A stretch of DNA of 64,000 nucleotides, from positions 1 to 64,000 of the forward strand of contig NZ_AKIZ01000038.1 in NCBI RefSeq assembly GCF_000282595.1. The letters run 5' to 3'. The notes beneath the pieces are model-generated. The model was not told the origin of the DNA. It saw only the letters and a list, made by a program, of their open reading frames with translations, and made no database searches. The stretch is from Phyllobacterium sp. YR531 (GTDB lineage Bacteria > Pseudomonadota > Alphaproteobacteria > Rhizobiales > Rhizobiaceae). This document shows, in pieces, positions 48,528 through 57,751 of this stretch. Each line of letters opens with the position of its first letter. The first letter of the stretch is position 1. The position numbers and the translations under genes were made by a program.

Positions 48528-49556
48528 TCAGCGAATAGGCATCGCGTATTGCAGACCACCCTTGCTCCACTGAGCATTGATGCCGCGTGCAATCTTCAGC
48601 GGGCTGCCGGAACCGAGGTTCTTTTCGAAAATCTCACCATAATTGCCGACTGCCTTGACGATATTGACAACCCAATCATTGGTCAGACCAAGGTCTGTTC
48701 CAAGCTTGGTATTGGCTTCCTGGCCAAGCACGCGCTTGATTTCAGGATTTTCGCCATTCTTCACTTCGTCCACATTTGCCTGTGTGATGCCGAATTCTTC
48801 AGCAGTCAGCAAAGCGTAATGTGTCCAGCGAACGATATCTGCCCATTGTGGGTCGCCCTGACGGACGACTGGACCAAGCGGCTCCTTGGAAATGATTTCT
48901 GGAAGAACCACGTGATCATCCGGAGCAGTCAATGCCAGACGATAGGCATAAAGGCCGGACTGGTCGGTCGTGTAAGCATCGCAACGGCCGGAATCATAGG
49001 CTGCGTTGACCTCTTCAACTTTCTCGAACACAACAGGATTGTATTCCATCTTGTTGGTGCGGAAATAGTCGGCAAGGTTAAGCTCGGTTGTTGTACCGGC
49101 CTGAACGCAGACCGATGCGCCTGAAAGCTGCAGCGCGGAGTTGATGCCCGAAAGCTTCTTCGCGTTGATCATGAAGCCCTGACCGTCATAATAATTGACG
49201 CCCGGGAAATCAAAACCCTGCGTATCGCGGCTGAGTGTCCATGTGGTGTTGCGAATCAACACGTCGATTTCGCCGGACTGCAGCGCTGGAAGACGATCCT
49301 TCGCAGACAATGGCGTGTATTTAACCTTGCTCGCATCGCCGAAAACAGCTGCGGCAACGGCTTTACAGTAGTCAACGTCGAAGCCGGACCATTCGCCCTT
49401 ATCGTTTGGCGCTGCAAAGCCAGGAAGACCTGTATTGACGCCGCACTGCAAGAAGCCCTTCTTCTTGACATCTTCGAGCACTGTGGCCGAAGCGACGTTG
49501 GCAAGAAGGACCAACGCCGAAGCTGCCAGTACGCCCTTCAAAACAAGATTTTTCAT
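48528..49556 (-). CDS. aapJ: amino acid ABC transporter periplasmic binding protein, copy 1
   Basis: 342 residues from ATG 49556 after AAAGGGC; an extension to 49676 lacks support. Sec signal peptide (residues 1-24, ending NVASA), then the type II periplasmic fold: GFLQCGVNTGLPGFA, FDVDYCKAVAAA, and the ligand motif RNTTWTLSRDTQGF. Binding residues Arg, Thr, Trp and Asp are in the family's usual places. It is the copy closest to aapQMP and the likely main partner. Confidence 0.92.
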   Translation of the reverse strand: MKNLVLKGVLAASALVLLANVASATVLEDVKKKGFLQCGVNTGLPGFAAPNDKGEWSGFDVDYCKAVAAAVFGDASKVKYTPLSAKDRLPALQSGEIDVLIRNTTWTLSRDTQGFDFPGVNYYDGQGFMINAKKLSGINSALQLSGASVCVQAGTTTELNLADYFRTNKMEYNPVVFEKVEEVNAAYDSGRCDAYTTDQSGLYAYRLALTAPDDHVVLPEIISKEPLGPVVRQGDPQWADIVRWTHYALLTAEEFGITQANVDEVKNGENPEIKRVLGQEANTKLGTDLGLTNDWVVNIVKAVGNYGEIFEKNLGSGSPLKIARGINAQWSKGGLQYAMPIR

Positions 49557-49794
49557 AATTAATTTGCCCTTTGGTTGTTGTAGTCGTTCCCAGAGAGGTA
49601 GTTTACATCGGCTAATTACCCCAGCCCCGAAAAGGGCCCCAATGCCTCTCCCATTCACCCATCTATCGAAGGGCATTCTGAGGGTTTGGTCAAGGGAGAA
49701 TATTTGCTCAATATTGAAGCAAGAGCGTCAAAAATACTGCACACGAAGCAAATGTTCGCCGTTTTTCTATACAATCTGACTTTTTTTAATGAAA

Positions 49795-49825
49795 ACGGGT
49801 GCCAAATTCTCATTTTGGCACCCGT
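49795..49825 (-). terminator. terminator between aapJ copies 2 and 1
   Basis: Twelve-base-pair stem ACGGGTGCCAAA/TTTGGCACCCGT with seven-base loop; on the minus strand a TTTT run follows. It lies just past the stop of the second copy, so copy 1 probably has its own promoter. Confidence 0.75.
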
Positions 49826-49843
49826 AAGACTAAAATCGGAAAA

Positions 49844-50872
49844 TCAGCGGATCGGCATGGCGTACTGCAATCCACCCTTGTTCCAGGGAGCATTGATTCC
49901 CCTTGCAATCTTCAACGGGCTGCCATTTCCGATGTTCTTTTCGAAAACCTCGCCATAATTGCCCACAGCCTTGACGATATTGACAACCCAGTCATTGCCA
50001 AGACCAAGATCAGCACCGAGTTTGGTGTTGGCTTCCTGACCAAGAATACGCTTGATCTCGGGATTATCACCGTTTTTCAGCTCATCGACATTGGCTTGCG
50101 TAATGCCGAATTCTTCTGCGGTGAGAAGCGCGTAATGCGTCCAGCGGATGATATCGGCCCATTGCGGATCGCCCTGACGAACAGCGGCACCAAGCGGCTC
50201 CTTGGAAATGATTTCCGGAAGAACCAGATTGTCAGCGGGTGTGGATAAAGCGAGGCGCGCGGCATAAAGACCGGTCTGATCGGTCGTGTAAACATCGCAG
50301 CGACCCGAATCATAAGCAGCCTTGACCTCTTCCAGCTTCTCGAAAACGACGGGATTATATTCCATCTTGTTGGCCTTGAAGAAATCGGCGGCATTCAACT
50401 CCGTCGTAGAACCGGCCAGCAGGCAAACCGTTGCGCCGGAAAGCTGCTTTGCGGAGGTGATTCCCGGAAGCTTCTTGGTGTTCACCATGAAGCCCTGCCC
50501 GTCATAATAATAGACGGCAGGGAAATCGAAACCCTGGGTATCGCGGCTCAGCGTTACGGTAGCGCTGCGGAAAAGAACGTCGATCTCACCGGACTGGAGC
50601 GCCGGAAGCCGGTCTTTCGACGAGAGCGGCGTAAACTTGACCTTCGAACCATCACCGAAAATGGCAGCGGCAACGGCACGGCAGTAATCCACCTCGAAGC
50701 CTGTCCACTCACCCTGATCGTTTGGCGAGGCAAAACCACCAAGCGAGGTGTTTACGCCGCACTGGAGGAAACCTTTGCTTTTTACATCCGAGAGCGTCTC
50801 TGCCGAAGCACCAAAGCCGAGAAAGGCCAGAGCCGCAGCGGCAATGGCCAGTTTAGTTGTAAAACTATTCAT
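49844..50872 (-). CDS. aapJ: amino acid ABC transporter periplasmic binding protein, copy 2
   Basis: 342 residues, start ATG after AAAGG. Same layout and much identity to the other copies (GFLQCGVNTSLGGFA, YDSGRCDVYTTDQTGLY). However the ligand motif reads RSATVTLSRDTQGF, where Asn-Thr-Thr-Trp is replaced by Ser-Ala-Thr-Val, and AGSTTELN replaces AGTTTELN. The changed pocket suggests a different specificity. It is set off by its own terminator. Confidence 0.9.
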   Translation of the reverse strand: MNSFTTKLAIAAAALAFLGFGASAETLSDVKSKGFLQCGVNTSLGGFASPNDQGEWTGFEVDYCRAVAAAIFGDGSKVKFTPLSSKDRLPALQSGEIDVLFRSATVTLSRDTQGFDFPAVYYYDGQGFMVNTKKLPGITSAKQLSGATVCLLAGSTTELNAADFFKANKMEYNPVVFEKLEEVKAAYDSGRCDVYTTDQTGLYAARLALSTPADNLVLPEIISKEPLGAAVRQGDPQWADIIRWTHYALLTAEEFGITQANVDELKNGDNPEIKRILGQEANTKLGADLGLGNDWVVNIVKAVGNYGEVFEKNIGNGSPLKIARGINAPWNKGGLQYAMPIR

Positions 50873-51012
50873 TCGTGAAACCTTTTGAAGAATTTTACCG
50901 CAAGAACTGCCGCAAGCATGTGCTGAAATGCGCGGATACCGGAATGCGATTCCGCGCGTTCCGTCAACCTATTCACCGCTGATGAAAATTTGATGACGGA
51001 ACGCCAGGAAAA

Positions 51013-52041
51013 TCAGCGGATGGGCATGGGATATTGCAGGCCGCCTTTGGTCCATAAAGCATTGATACCGCGGTCAATTTTCAAGCGGCTGCCCGCTCCC
51101 AGATCGCGATCGAAAATCTCACCATAATTGCCGACTGCACGAACCATATTGACCACCCAGTCATTGGTCAGGCCAAGGTCGGTACCGAGTTTTGTGTTCT
51201 GCTCCTGGCCAAGCACACGCCGTATTTCCGGGCTTTCGCTTTTAACCATTTCATCGACATTGGCCTTGGTAATGCCAAGCTCTTCCGCCGTCAGCAACGC
51301 GTAGTGCGTCCAGCGGATTATATCGGCCCATTGCGGGTCGCCCTGACGCACGGCAGGACCGAGCGGTTCCTTGGAAATGATCTCAGGTAAAACGATGTGA
51401 TCCGCCGTGGAAGCAAGACGCAGGCGAATGGAATGCAAGCTGGCACGATCATCGGTGTAAACGTCGCAGCGACCGGAATCATAGGCGTTGTTCACCTCTT
51501 CCAGCTTTTCAAAGACAACCGGATTGTATTCCATACGGTTTGCCTTGAAATAATCAGCCACGTTCAGTTCAGTCGTGGTGCCCGCCTGTAGGCAAATCGT
51601 GGCTCCGGAAAGTTGCAGCGCAGATGTAATACCTGTCAGCTTCTTGCCGTTGATCATGAAGCCTTGGCCGTCATAATAATTCACGCCGGTGAAATCGAAA
51701 CCCTGCGTGTCGCGGCTCAGTGTCCATGTTGTATTGCGGATCAGAACATCAATCTCGCCCGATTGCAGGGCAGTGAAGCGATCTTTCGATGAAAGGGGTG
51801 TGAACTTGACCTTGGTTCCATCGCCCAAAATGGCAGCCGCAACAGCGCGGCAATAATCCACGTCAAAACCTGCCCACTCACCCTTGTCATTTGGTGATGC
51901 AAAACCTGCAGAGCCCGTATTGACGCCGCATTGCAGGAAACCTTTTTCCTTGACGATATCTAGCGTAGCTGCGCAAGCGCCGCTCGCAGCCAAAAGCAAC
52001 GCGGACGTTGCCACGAGAAATTTCGATGCGGAAACACCCAT
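51013..52041 (-). CDS. aapJ: amino acid ABC transporter periplasmic binding protein, copy 3
   Basis: 342 residues from ATG 52041, after GAAGGAAG. Signal peptide ends at GACAATL. The ligand motif is RNTTWTLSRDTQGF as in copy 1. A region that is TTDQSGLYAYRLAL in copy 1 reads TDDRASLHSIRLRL here, so one wall of the cleft differs. It is farthest from the permease genes and 140 bases upstream of copy 2. Confidence 0.9.
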   Translation of the reverse strand: MGVSASKFLVATSALLLAASGACAATLDIVKEKGFLQCGVNTGSAGFASPNDKGEWAGFDVDYCRAVAAAILGDGTKVKFTPLSSKDRFTALQSGEIDVLIRNTTWTLSRDTQGFDFTGVNYYDGQGFMINGKKLTGITSALQLSGATICLQAGTTTELNVADYFKANRMEYNPVVFEKLEEVNNAYDSGRCDVYTDDRASLHSIRLRLASTADHIVLPEIISKEPLGPAVRQGDPQWADIIRWTHYALLTAEELGITKANVDEMVKSESPEIRRVLGQEQNTKLGTDLGLTNDWVVNMVRAVGNYGEIFDRDLGAGSRLKIDRGINALWTKGGLQYPMPIR

Positions 52042-52146
52042 TGAACTTCCTTCTGCAAAGCTTGGCCGAATACTGACCACACGAGTAACGCACTGATAAG
52101 GAAGGATATTCGAGCTTTCCGGTCAAGGATTAATATTTGATGCCAT

Positions 52147-52911
52147 TCAGGAGCGAATGACGGGAAGAAATTGCCCCTGCCCATAGCCAAAGATTGCGCC
52201 CCGGCTGGCAAGATATCTGGCCAGTGTTACTGCCGCAAGAAAGCCGACAGTGTAGCCCGCAACCGTATCGGTGGGGTAATGTGCCTGCGCAATAATGCGG
52301 GTAAAGGCGATGAACATGGTGGCCAGGATGATCGGCAGCCGCCATCGCGGAAACCATAATGCGAGTATAGCGCCTACTGCGCCCATCGTGGTCGAATGCC
52401 CGGATGGAAAGCTGGCCAGATCGTCTCCGCCGGCAAAGGGCGAAAAGTGTCCAGTACCCAGCGTATCAATGAAAGGCGGGCGGGCCCGGCCAATGAGGAA
52501 TTTAGCAATTGCGGTGAAGGTTCCGGCAAGGGAAATAGCCCAGAAGGCAAAGCTTGCTTGTGTATAGACCAGATGCAGCCGCTTTCGACGCGGCGTGGGT
52601 AAATGCTGCCAATCGATGGCAATTAGGCACACGGCGATGATGAATGCGGGAACCACATACCATTTCGACAGGCCGATATCGGTTATCGCACGCAGACTAC
52701 GCAGATCGCTGTCAGGCGATGTGAACATGCGAGACAGATATTCATCGTATGGATGCAGTGCCAATACAAGAAATGCGATAAGCGCCACGCCCATCGACAT
52801 CGATGCGGTCCATACCGGTCTTGTATCAGGCAGTGGCTTTGAGGTGATTATATGCAGGTAACGGGCAAAGGAATTTCCCAGGCGCTGCACGATAGATGAG
52901 CTATCGGCCAA
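52147..52911 (-). CDS. PAP2 superfamily membrane phosphatase
   Basis: 254 residues with about six membrane helices. The acid-phosphatase motifs are present: KFLIGRARPPF (first), SFPSGHSTTMG (second) and RIIAQAHYPTDTVAG (third, with His and Asp). It should hydrolyse a lipid phosphate such as phosphatidic acid or undecaprenyl pyrophosphate. The start is TTG 52911, well supported by AAGGA seven bases upstream. It lies upstream of the aap cluster on the same strand. Confidence 0.88.
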   Translation of the reverse strand: MADSSSIVQRLGNSFARYLHIITSKPLPDTRPVWTASMSMGVALIAFLVLALHPYDEYLSRMFTSPDSDLRSLRAITDIGLSKWYVVPAFIIAVCLIAIDWQHLPTPRRKRLHLVYTQASFAFWAISLAGTFTAIAKFLIGRARPPFIDTLGTGHFSPFAGGDDLASFPSGHSTTMGAVGAILALWFPRWRLPIILATMFIAFTRIIAQAHYPTDTVAGYTVGFLAAVTLARYLASRGAIFGYGQGQFLPVIRS

Positions 52912-53014
52912 TCAAAAATCCTTCTTCTGTTGCAACCGCTGTGCGGTGCGATTATCGACATAGTTCTACAAGCCTATAAGCCCATAAATAAGCCGACAAT
53001 TTGGAGGACCAGCC

Positions 53015-54184
53015 ATGGATAAGCAATCTCGTTCAAAACTTGGTGTCAATACGAGACTTGCCCATGGTGGCTATGATCCCATGGATTACCATGGCTTCAT
53101 CAATCCACCCGTCGTGCACGCATCAACTGTTTTGTTTCCTGACGCGCAAACCATGGCGACAGGCAAACAGCCTTATACTTATGCAACGCACGGCACGCCC
53201 ACGACCGATGCACTTTGCCGGGCCATTGATGAACTTGAGGGATCAGCCGGGACGTTGCTCGTGCCATCGGGCCTATTGGCTGTGACAGTGCCGTTGCTGG
53301 CATTTCTTTCGCCGGGCGATCATCTGCTCATGGTCGATAGCTGCTATGGCAATACACATTATTTTTGCAATACCACATTGAAGCGGCTTGGCGTTGAGGT
53401 CGAATATTACGATCCGCTGGTCGGCGCGAACATTGAAAAGCTGATCAAGCCGAATACCAAGGTTGTTTTCACCGAATCGCCAGGTTCAAATACTTTTGAA
53501 ATGCAGGATATTCCTGCCATTGCCGAAAAGGCCCATGCGGCGGGTGCCGTCGTGATGATGGACAATACCTGGGCAACACCGATTCATTTCAAGGCGTTGG
53601 ACTTCGGCGTTGATATTTCGATTCATGCGGTAACCAAATATCCGTCAGGCCACGCAGATATTCTGATGGGCACGATTTCTGCCAATGAAAAGCATTTCAA
53701 GACATTGGAGCAGACCTATACGGCGCTCGGTCTTTGTGTCAGCGGCGATGATGCCTACCAGGTGTTGCGCGGACTTCGCACCATGGGCTTGCGCATGGAA
53801 CGGCATGCGGAAAGCGCGCTGGCGATTGCAGAATGGCTGGAAAAACAGGATGGCGTTGTGGAAGTGCTGCATCCAGCGCTGCCCAGCCACGCGGGACACG
53901 CAATCTACAAACGCGACTTTACCGGCGGCGGCGGCGTTTTCTCCATCGTTATTGAAGGCGGTAAAACACATGCACATGCTTTTTTGAACGCTTTGGAGAT
54001 ATTCGGTCTTGGCTATTCATGGGGCGGCTTCGCCAGTCTGGCAGTGCATGTCCGGCTCAGCGACAGGGAAATTACCGGAAAAAATTATGCGGGAACGGTT
54101 ATTCGCCTGCAGATCGGGTTGGAGGACAAGGAAGACCTGATCGCCGATATTGCCAAGGGTTTGGCTGCCGCCAAAGCTGCATAA
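53015..54184 (+). CDS. metC: cystathionine beta-lyase
   Basis: 389 residues. PLP-dependent Cys/Met metabolism fold: PLP lysine in HAVTKYPSGHADIL (near residue 210), HGTPTTDALCRAIDELEG and VMMDNTWATPIHFKAL. It cleaves cystathionine to homocysteine, pyruvate and ammonia for methionine synthesis. It starts after GGAGG and is divergent from the PAP2 gene. The same neighbour next to aapJQMP is known from Brucella. Confidence 0.92.
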   Translation: MDKQSRSKLGVNTRLAHGGYDPMDYHGFINPPVVHASTVLFPDAQTMATGKQPYTYATHGTPTTDALCRAIDELEGSAGTLLVPSGLLAVTVPLLAFLSPGDHLLMVDSCYGNTHYFCNTTLKRLGVEVEYYDPLVGANIEKLIKPNTKVVFTESPGSNTFEMQDIPAIAEKAHAAGAVVMMDNTWATPIHFKALDFGVDISIHAVTKYPSGHADILMGTISANEKHFKTLEQTYTALGLCVSGDDAYQVLRGLRTMGLRMERHAESALAIAEWLEKQDGVVEVLHPALPSHAGHAIYKRDFTGGGGVFSIVIEGGKTHAHAFLNALEIFGLGYSWGGFASLAVHVRLSDREITGKNYAGTVIRLQIGLEDKEDLIADIAKGLAAAKAA

Positions 54185-54267
54185 CCCGAAGTTGATTTCG
54201 ATTTGATCAGCGCGTGCTGGTATGAACTGCCTGCCAAACTCCAATTTTTCAGATGAAAGATTATATT

Positions 54268-54651
54268 ATGAACCTGAAGCACTTCCAAACTGCCGCGTTT
54301 GTTTGCCTCGTCGCTTTTGCCTCCCCCGCATTGGCGCAGGAACACAGCGGACATGCAATGAAATCTGATGCCATGAAAGCTCAGTCGGGCGATCAGGGCC
54401 CTTCTTCAAAGGCATTTATCGAGGCCAATACCAAAATGCACAAGGATATGGCTATCGCGTTTTCAGGCAATGCCGACAAGGATTTTGTACGCGGCATGAT
54501 TGCCCATCATCAGGGCGCGATCGACATGGCCAAGGTTGAACTTGAATATGGCAAGGACGCTGAAATCCGCAAACTGGCCGAGACGATTATTGCCGCACAG
54601 GAAGGCGAGATCAAAGACATGAAGGCGTGGCTGGAAAAGAACGGCGGCTGA
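54268..54651 (+). CDS. DUF305 family periplasmic protein
   Basis: 127 residues if begun at ATG 54268 (five more if at 54253). Signal peptide ends ASPALAQ. The family motif is MIAHHQGAIDMAKVELEYGK, with His-His and Met residues that could bind copper, and AAQEGEIKDMKAWL at the end. CopM-like members bind Cu/Ag in the periplasm; here this role is inferred. It lies after metC and is followed by a strong terminator. Confidence 0.88.
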   Translation: MNLKHFQTAAFVCLVAFASPALAQEHSGHAMKSDAMKAQSGDQGPSSKAFIEANTKMHKDMAIAFSGNADKDFVRGMIAHHQGAIDMAKVELEYGKDAEIRKLAETIIAAQEGEIKDMKAWLEKNGG

Positions 54652-54670
54652 AGCGCTCTCATTTAAACAA

Positions 54671-54702
54671 AAAGCCCGCCGGTCGGACCGGCGGGCTTTT
54701 TT
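54671..54702 (+). terminator. terminator after the DUF305 gene
   Basis: GCCCGCCGGTC pairs with GACCGGCGGGC, with flanking AAAA/TTTT pairs and a final T-run. The long stem has a very small loop. Confidence 0.85.
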
Positions 54703-54719
54703 ACGCAAACTGTTAAGCC

Positions 54720-55058
54720 CTACTGGCGTATTTCACTGCTTGCAGCACGTTTTTGCAGGCATAGTTCCCAAAGACTATAGGCAGCATCGGCATAGGTCGA
54801 TGAACCTGCTTTGAATTCGGCCGAACGCAAAGGCAGAAGATCCTCCACGACGGCCAGTGTACGTGCGGGAAGTATATCAGTGCAGGTCCCTAAACGCCGA
54901 AACACAGTGCTGATAGCAACCTGTCTCTCATTGACGTCAATCACGGGTTCGTCCCTGCCGAGTTCCCAATCCTCCAGGGCGTCAATCGCGTCCTGAAAGG
55001 CGTTATGCAAGATGATGGGCGCATGGCCCTCATGAAGTGGGTGCAGCAAACCAGGCAT
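54720..55058 (-). CDS. hypothetical protein of 112 residues
   Basis: The start ATG 55058 has a strong GAGGAGACAGG site; a longer frame from 55112 is not preferred. The product is helical and acidic (FQDAIDALEDWELGRDEPVI, ERQVAISTVFRRLGTCTDI-like) with two Cys residues. No signal peptide, membrane segment or known motif. Cytoplasmic, function unknown. Confidence 0.6.
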   Translation of the reverse strand: MPGLLHPLHEGHAPIILHNAFQDAIDALEDWELGRDEPVIDVNERQVAISTVFRRLGTCTDILPARTLAVVEDLLPLRSAEFKAGSSTYADAAYSLWELCLQKRAASSEIRQ

Positions 55059-55568
55059 TCCTGTCTCCTCACTTTGTGTTGCACTGCCGGGGGCTCCCGG
55101 AAACAGAATCATACGTGCCGGACACTACAAACCGCAAGTCCAAATCGTTAATCCATACTTAAATACTCGACATTTTTCATTAAATTGAGAAATAGCACCA
55201 TGTTTAACGTTCATTATTGATCTGCATATTGATGAAATAACCATAAGCAATTCATATAATTACGTTTTCTACGATACAAGACCAGAAAATCTAATCGTTT
55301 AGACTGAACTGGGAAAAGTTCGATCCGCACCCACCCGGCATTAACCCTTTCCGTACATTCAGTTTACCCCGAAAGCGATAAGCCATAGCAAAAATCAATT
55401 GCCCCTACCCGCAGTCGAACTACCTATCGCAGTTCTAGATTCCGTGGTTTACTACATAAACACAACCAAAACTGGTAATTTGGTGCAGATTACACCGCCT
55501 TTCGCCTTGCCAAAACGATATCGTTGCCTCATTCATGTCCCGCTGCCCACGATTGAGGATATTGGCAT
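55059..55568. other. 510-base gap without a recognised gene
   Basis: AT-rich, with short hexamer-like sequences but no open frame of note on either strand and no clear RNA or repeat. It holds at least the promoters of the flanking divergent genes; a small RNA cannot be excluded. Confidence 0.6.
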
Positions 55569-55901
55569 ATGAGAACGAGACTCTTTCCAGCAATCATATT
55601 GACCGCCCTGCTTGCAGGCTGCGGCAATATTCAAGGACAGCTTGATAATGAAAAGATTTCGTCGCTTCGCTATGATTCAGTCGAGTGCCCGGCCCTGATT
55701 GCGCAACGCAGCCGCGCCGCTGCCGAAGTCAGCCGGCTTACCAATGGTCAGGGCTATCAGGATCCTAATGTCATTGTTGGCTTGGGCCCTATCCTGCCGG
55801 ACTATCGCGCGGAAAATCAGAAAAAAGCTGGTGTTCTGCAAGGTCAAGTTGAGTCGATGAGCCGCTCGATTGATCGCAGAAAGTGCGGAACTCCTGCTTA
55901 A
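55569..55901 (+). CDS. small lipoprotein
   Basis: 110 residues. Lipoprotein signal peptide with lipobox LLAGC (Cys near residue 18). The mature part is helical and polar (IAQRSRAAAEVSRLTNGQG, KKAGVLQGQVESMSRSID) with Cys residues near 40 and 106. Outer-membrane or periplasmic location is expected. No family is named. Confidence 0.75.
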   Translation: MRTRLFPAIILTALLAGCGNIQGQLDNEKISSLRYDSVECPALIAQRSRAAAEVSRLTNGQGYQDPNVIVGLGPILPDYRAENQKKAGVLQGQVESMSRSIDRRKCGTPA

Positions 55902-56094
55902 AGCCCTTGCCTGAGAGGCAAATTCGCGTTCTGCGCCCGGTATCACGGCTTATTGAAGGGTGGGCGGGGTGTTGATTGATTCGCTATGTCAAATTTTATT
56001 GTGCCTATAAATAATTGGGCGTACGCTACCAGTTCGGGTGGAAAATACCGGTGAAAGCCGGCTGTAATTTGTTCTTCTTCAGGGAGTGACAAAC

Positions 56095-56271
56095 ATGGCA
56101 GAAGTGACCCTTCATACGCCCCATAATGCAAACTGCGCGACACCCCAGATACTACAGAAGGTTCGCTCGGAAATGCCTCTAAAGAGCGACAGCAGCAACA
56201 AGCTGTCGGACATTCTGAAACGTGCCAAAGGTGGCTTCACCCATCGCCGTTTCAAGCAGCATTCTAAATAA
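56095..56271 (+). CDS. hypothetical protein of 58 residues
   Basis: ATG 56095 is preceded by AGGGAGTG at good spacing. The product is basic in its second half (LSDILKRAKGGFTHRRFKQHSK-like tail) and could bind nucleic acid, but no motif is decisive. A 44-base hairpin follows the gene. Confidence 0.55.
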   Translation: MAEVTLHTPHNANCATPQILQKVRSEMPLKSDSSNKLSDILKRAKGGFTHRRFKQHSK

Positions 56272-56322
56272 TTATAGGTGCTTGAGGCGGATATGCTTCA
56301 ACAGGCACATCATGATATAAAT

Positions 56323-56366
56323 TAGAGGACTCTCCGTGCGGTTAACCCCACATGGAGAGCCCTCTA
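56323..56366 (+). terminator. long imperfect hairpin terminator
   Basis: TAGAGG-CTCTCC...GGTTAACC...GGAGAG-CCTCTA forms a stem of about 18 pairs with small bulges, then TTTC. It lies 50 bases after the 58-residue gene. Confidence 0.65.
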
Positions 56367-56416
56367 TTTCGTCGCTTATTACCAGCTGCAATGCTCATGG
56401 ATAGGCGCTTGAGCCC

Positions 56417-56557
56417 ATGATGGACGAGGGTGACAAAGAAAAAGATGATTATGCGCCCTACCTTACACCGGTTTGGGGCTATCTGATCTTGTTTCTTATA
56501 ATCATACCAATCGTACTATATCTTGGTCACCAATATGGCGGGCACCTGCACTTCTAA
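56417..56557 (+). CDS. small membrane protein of 46 residues
   Basis: A short frame (MMDEGDKEKDDYAPYLTPVW, then a hydrophobic helix LILFLIIIPIVLY and a His-rich end). One membrane helix with acidic N-terminus. The ribosome site is weak. It ends six bases before the convergent MlaD-like gene's stop codon. Confidence 0.5.
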   Translation: MMDEGDKEKDDYAPYLTPVWGYLILFLIIIPIVLYLGHQYGGHLHF

Positions 56558-56562
56558 ATAGG

Positions 56563-57549
56563 TCAGCGCTTAGGCGCATATTCCGGAACGGTATTGTCGT
56601 CTCCAAAGAGCATTTTTTGCGGATTGTCCTGAAAATTTGACACACCCCGCTCTATGTTCTCGACTGCGCGGCGGCTTTCGGAAATCACCTTCTGCGCGTT
56701 CCGTAGCTTCTCGCCGGTCAAATTAGCGAGATTGTTGGCGACGCCCTGAAGGGTCTTGTTCAACTCCTTTGCCTGGTTCTGATAGTCCACGAGCTTGCCG
56801 CGGATTTCGCTGACAGTGCTGTCCCTTGCGTCAGAAAGCTGTTCATCGACCTTACGAAGCGTATCATCGACTTTCGTCGATGCTTCATTGACGCGCGAAA
56901 TCACATCGCGTGCGTCATGCATTGTGCTTTCCAGTTTCTGCGCGCGCCTTCCATACTCATCTATCGTTTCGGTGCTGCTGGCCAGTTCCTCGGAAAATGC
57001 CTTGGCATTACGAACGCTTTCAAGGAGAGGACCGCGTGTCTCCTCAATGTATTTTTCCGTAACGTCCGTTGCCTTGTCTACGCGCTCGATCCAATCCTGC
57101 GCCGTTTGCACCAGAGTTTTCAGCGAGGTCGGATCAACATCTACCCGTGCAACAGTATCTTCCTTCGCAGCCTCTTCGAGCAGTTTCGGCTCATAAGACT
57201 TGCCACCGGTCAGCTCGATACGCGCGGCACCAGCAAGTATTTCAAAGGCCAGAGTTGCCACTGTAGAACGGGTGATCGGTGTTGTTGACACGATTTCGGT
57301 CTGAACAATGACTGCTTCAGGATTGCTCCCATCAATAAAGAGTCTTGTTACATCACCGACTTTGAGACCATTGAAGAAGACCGGGCTTTTGACGTTGAGG
57401 CCGGTAACAGAGCCCGGAACCCTGATCTCAAGCGTAGCGGTATCGCGCCGATCGCCATAACGGCCGATCCAATAAAAGAAACCGCCCGCCAGCAGCGCCA
57501 CAATGAGCGTAAAGACTGCCACGAGGAAATAATTGGCTTTGGTTTCCAT
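56563..57549 (-). CDS. MCE/MlaD domain lipid-transport protein
   Basis: 328 residues. N-terminal membrane helix (residues 7-28), then the MCE domain (residues 38-115) with VPGSVTGLNVKSPVFFNGLKVG, and a long coiled-coil C-terminus (residues 130-310). MCE proteins form hexamers that carry lipids across the periplasm with an MlaEF-type ABC transporter. No mlaE or mlaF lies next to it, so partners are elsewhere. It diverges from chrA. Confidence 0.88.
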   Translation of the reverse strand: METKANYFLVAVFTLIVALLAGGFFYWIGRYGDRRDTATLEIRVPGSVTGLNVKSPVFFNGLKVGDVTRLFIDGSNPEAVIVQTEIVSTTPITRSTVATLAFEILAGAARIELTGGKSYEPKLLEEAAKEDTVARVDVDPTSLKTLVQTAQDWIERVDKATDVTEKYIEETRGPLLESVRNAKAFSEELASSTETIDEYGRRAQKLESTMHDARDVISRVNEASTKVDDTLRKVDEQLSDARDSTVSEIRGKLVDYQNQAKELNKTLQGVANNLANLTGEKLRNAQKVISESRRAVENIERGVSNFQDNPQKMLFGDDNTVPEYAPKR

Positions 57550-57751
57550 TGATTATCAGGCGACTCCATAATTTTCAGTTCAGCATTACCGCTTTAAGTC
57601 GCGGCAAATCAATGGCGAAGGGCGTGTCAGTAGCCAAGGGCCCTTATAAATCGCTGGAAGAGTTGAATTCCTCTGACAGAAATAGGTTCCGGATTTTGCT
57701 GCGATGTACTAAGCAAAAACCGTGACTATCCAACGCCGCCGGGACCTTTCA

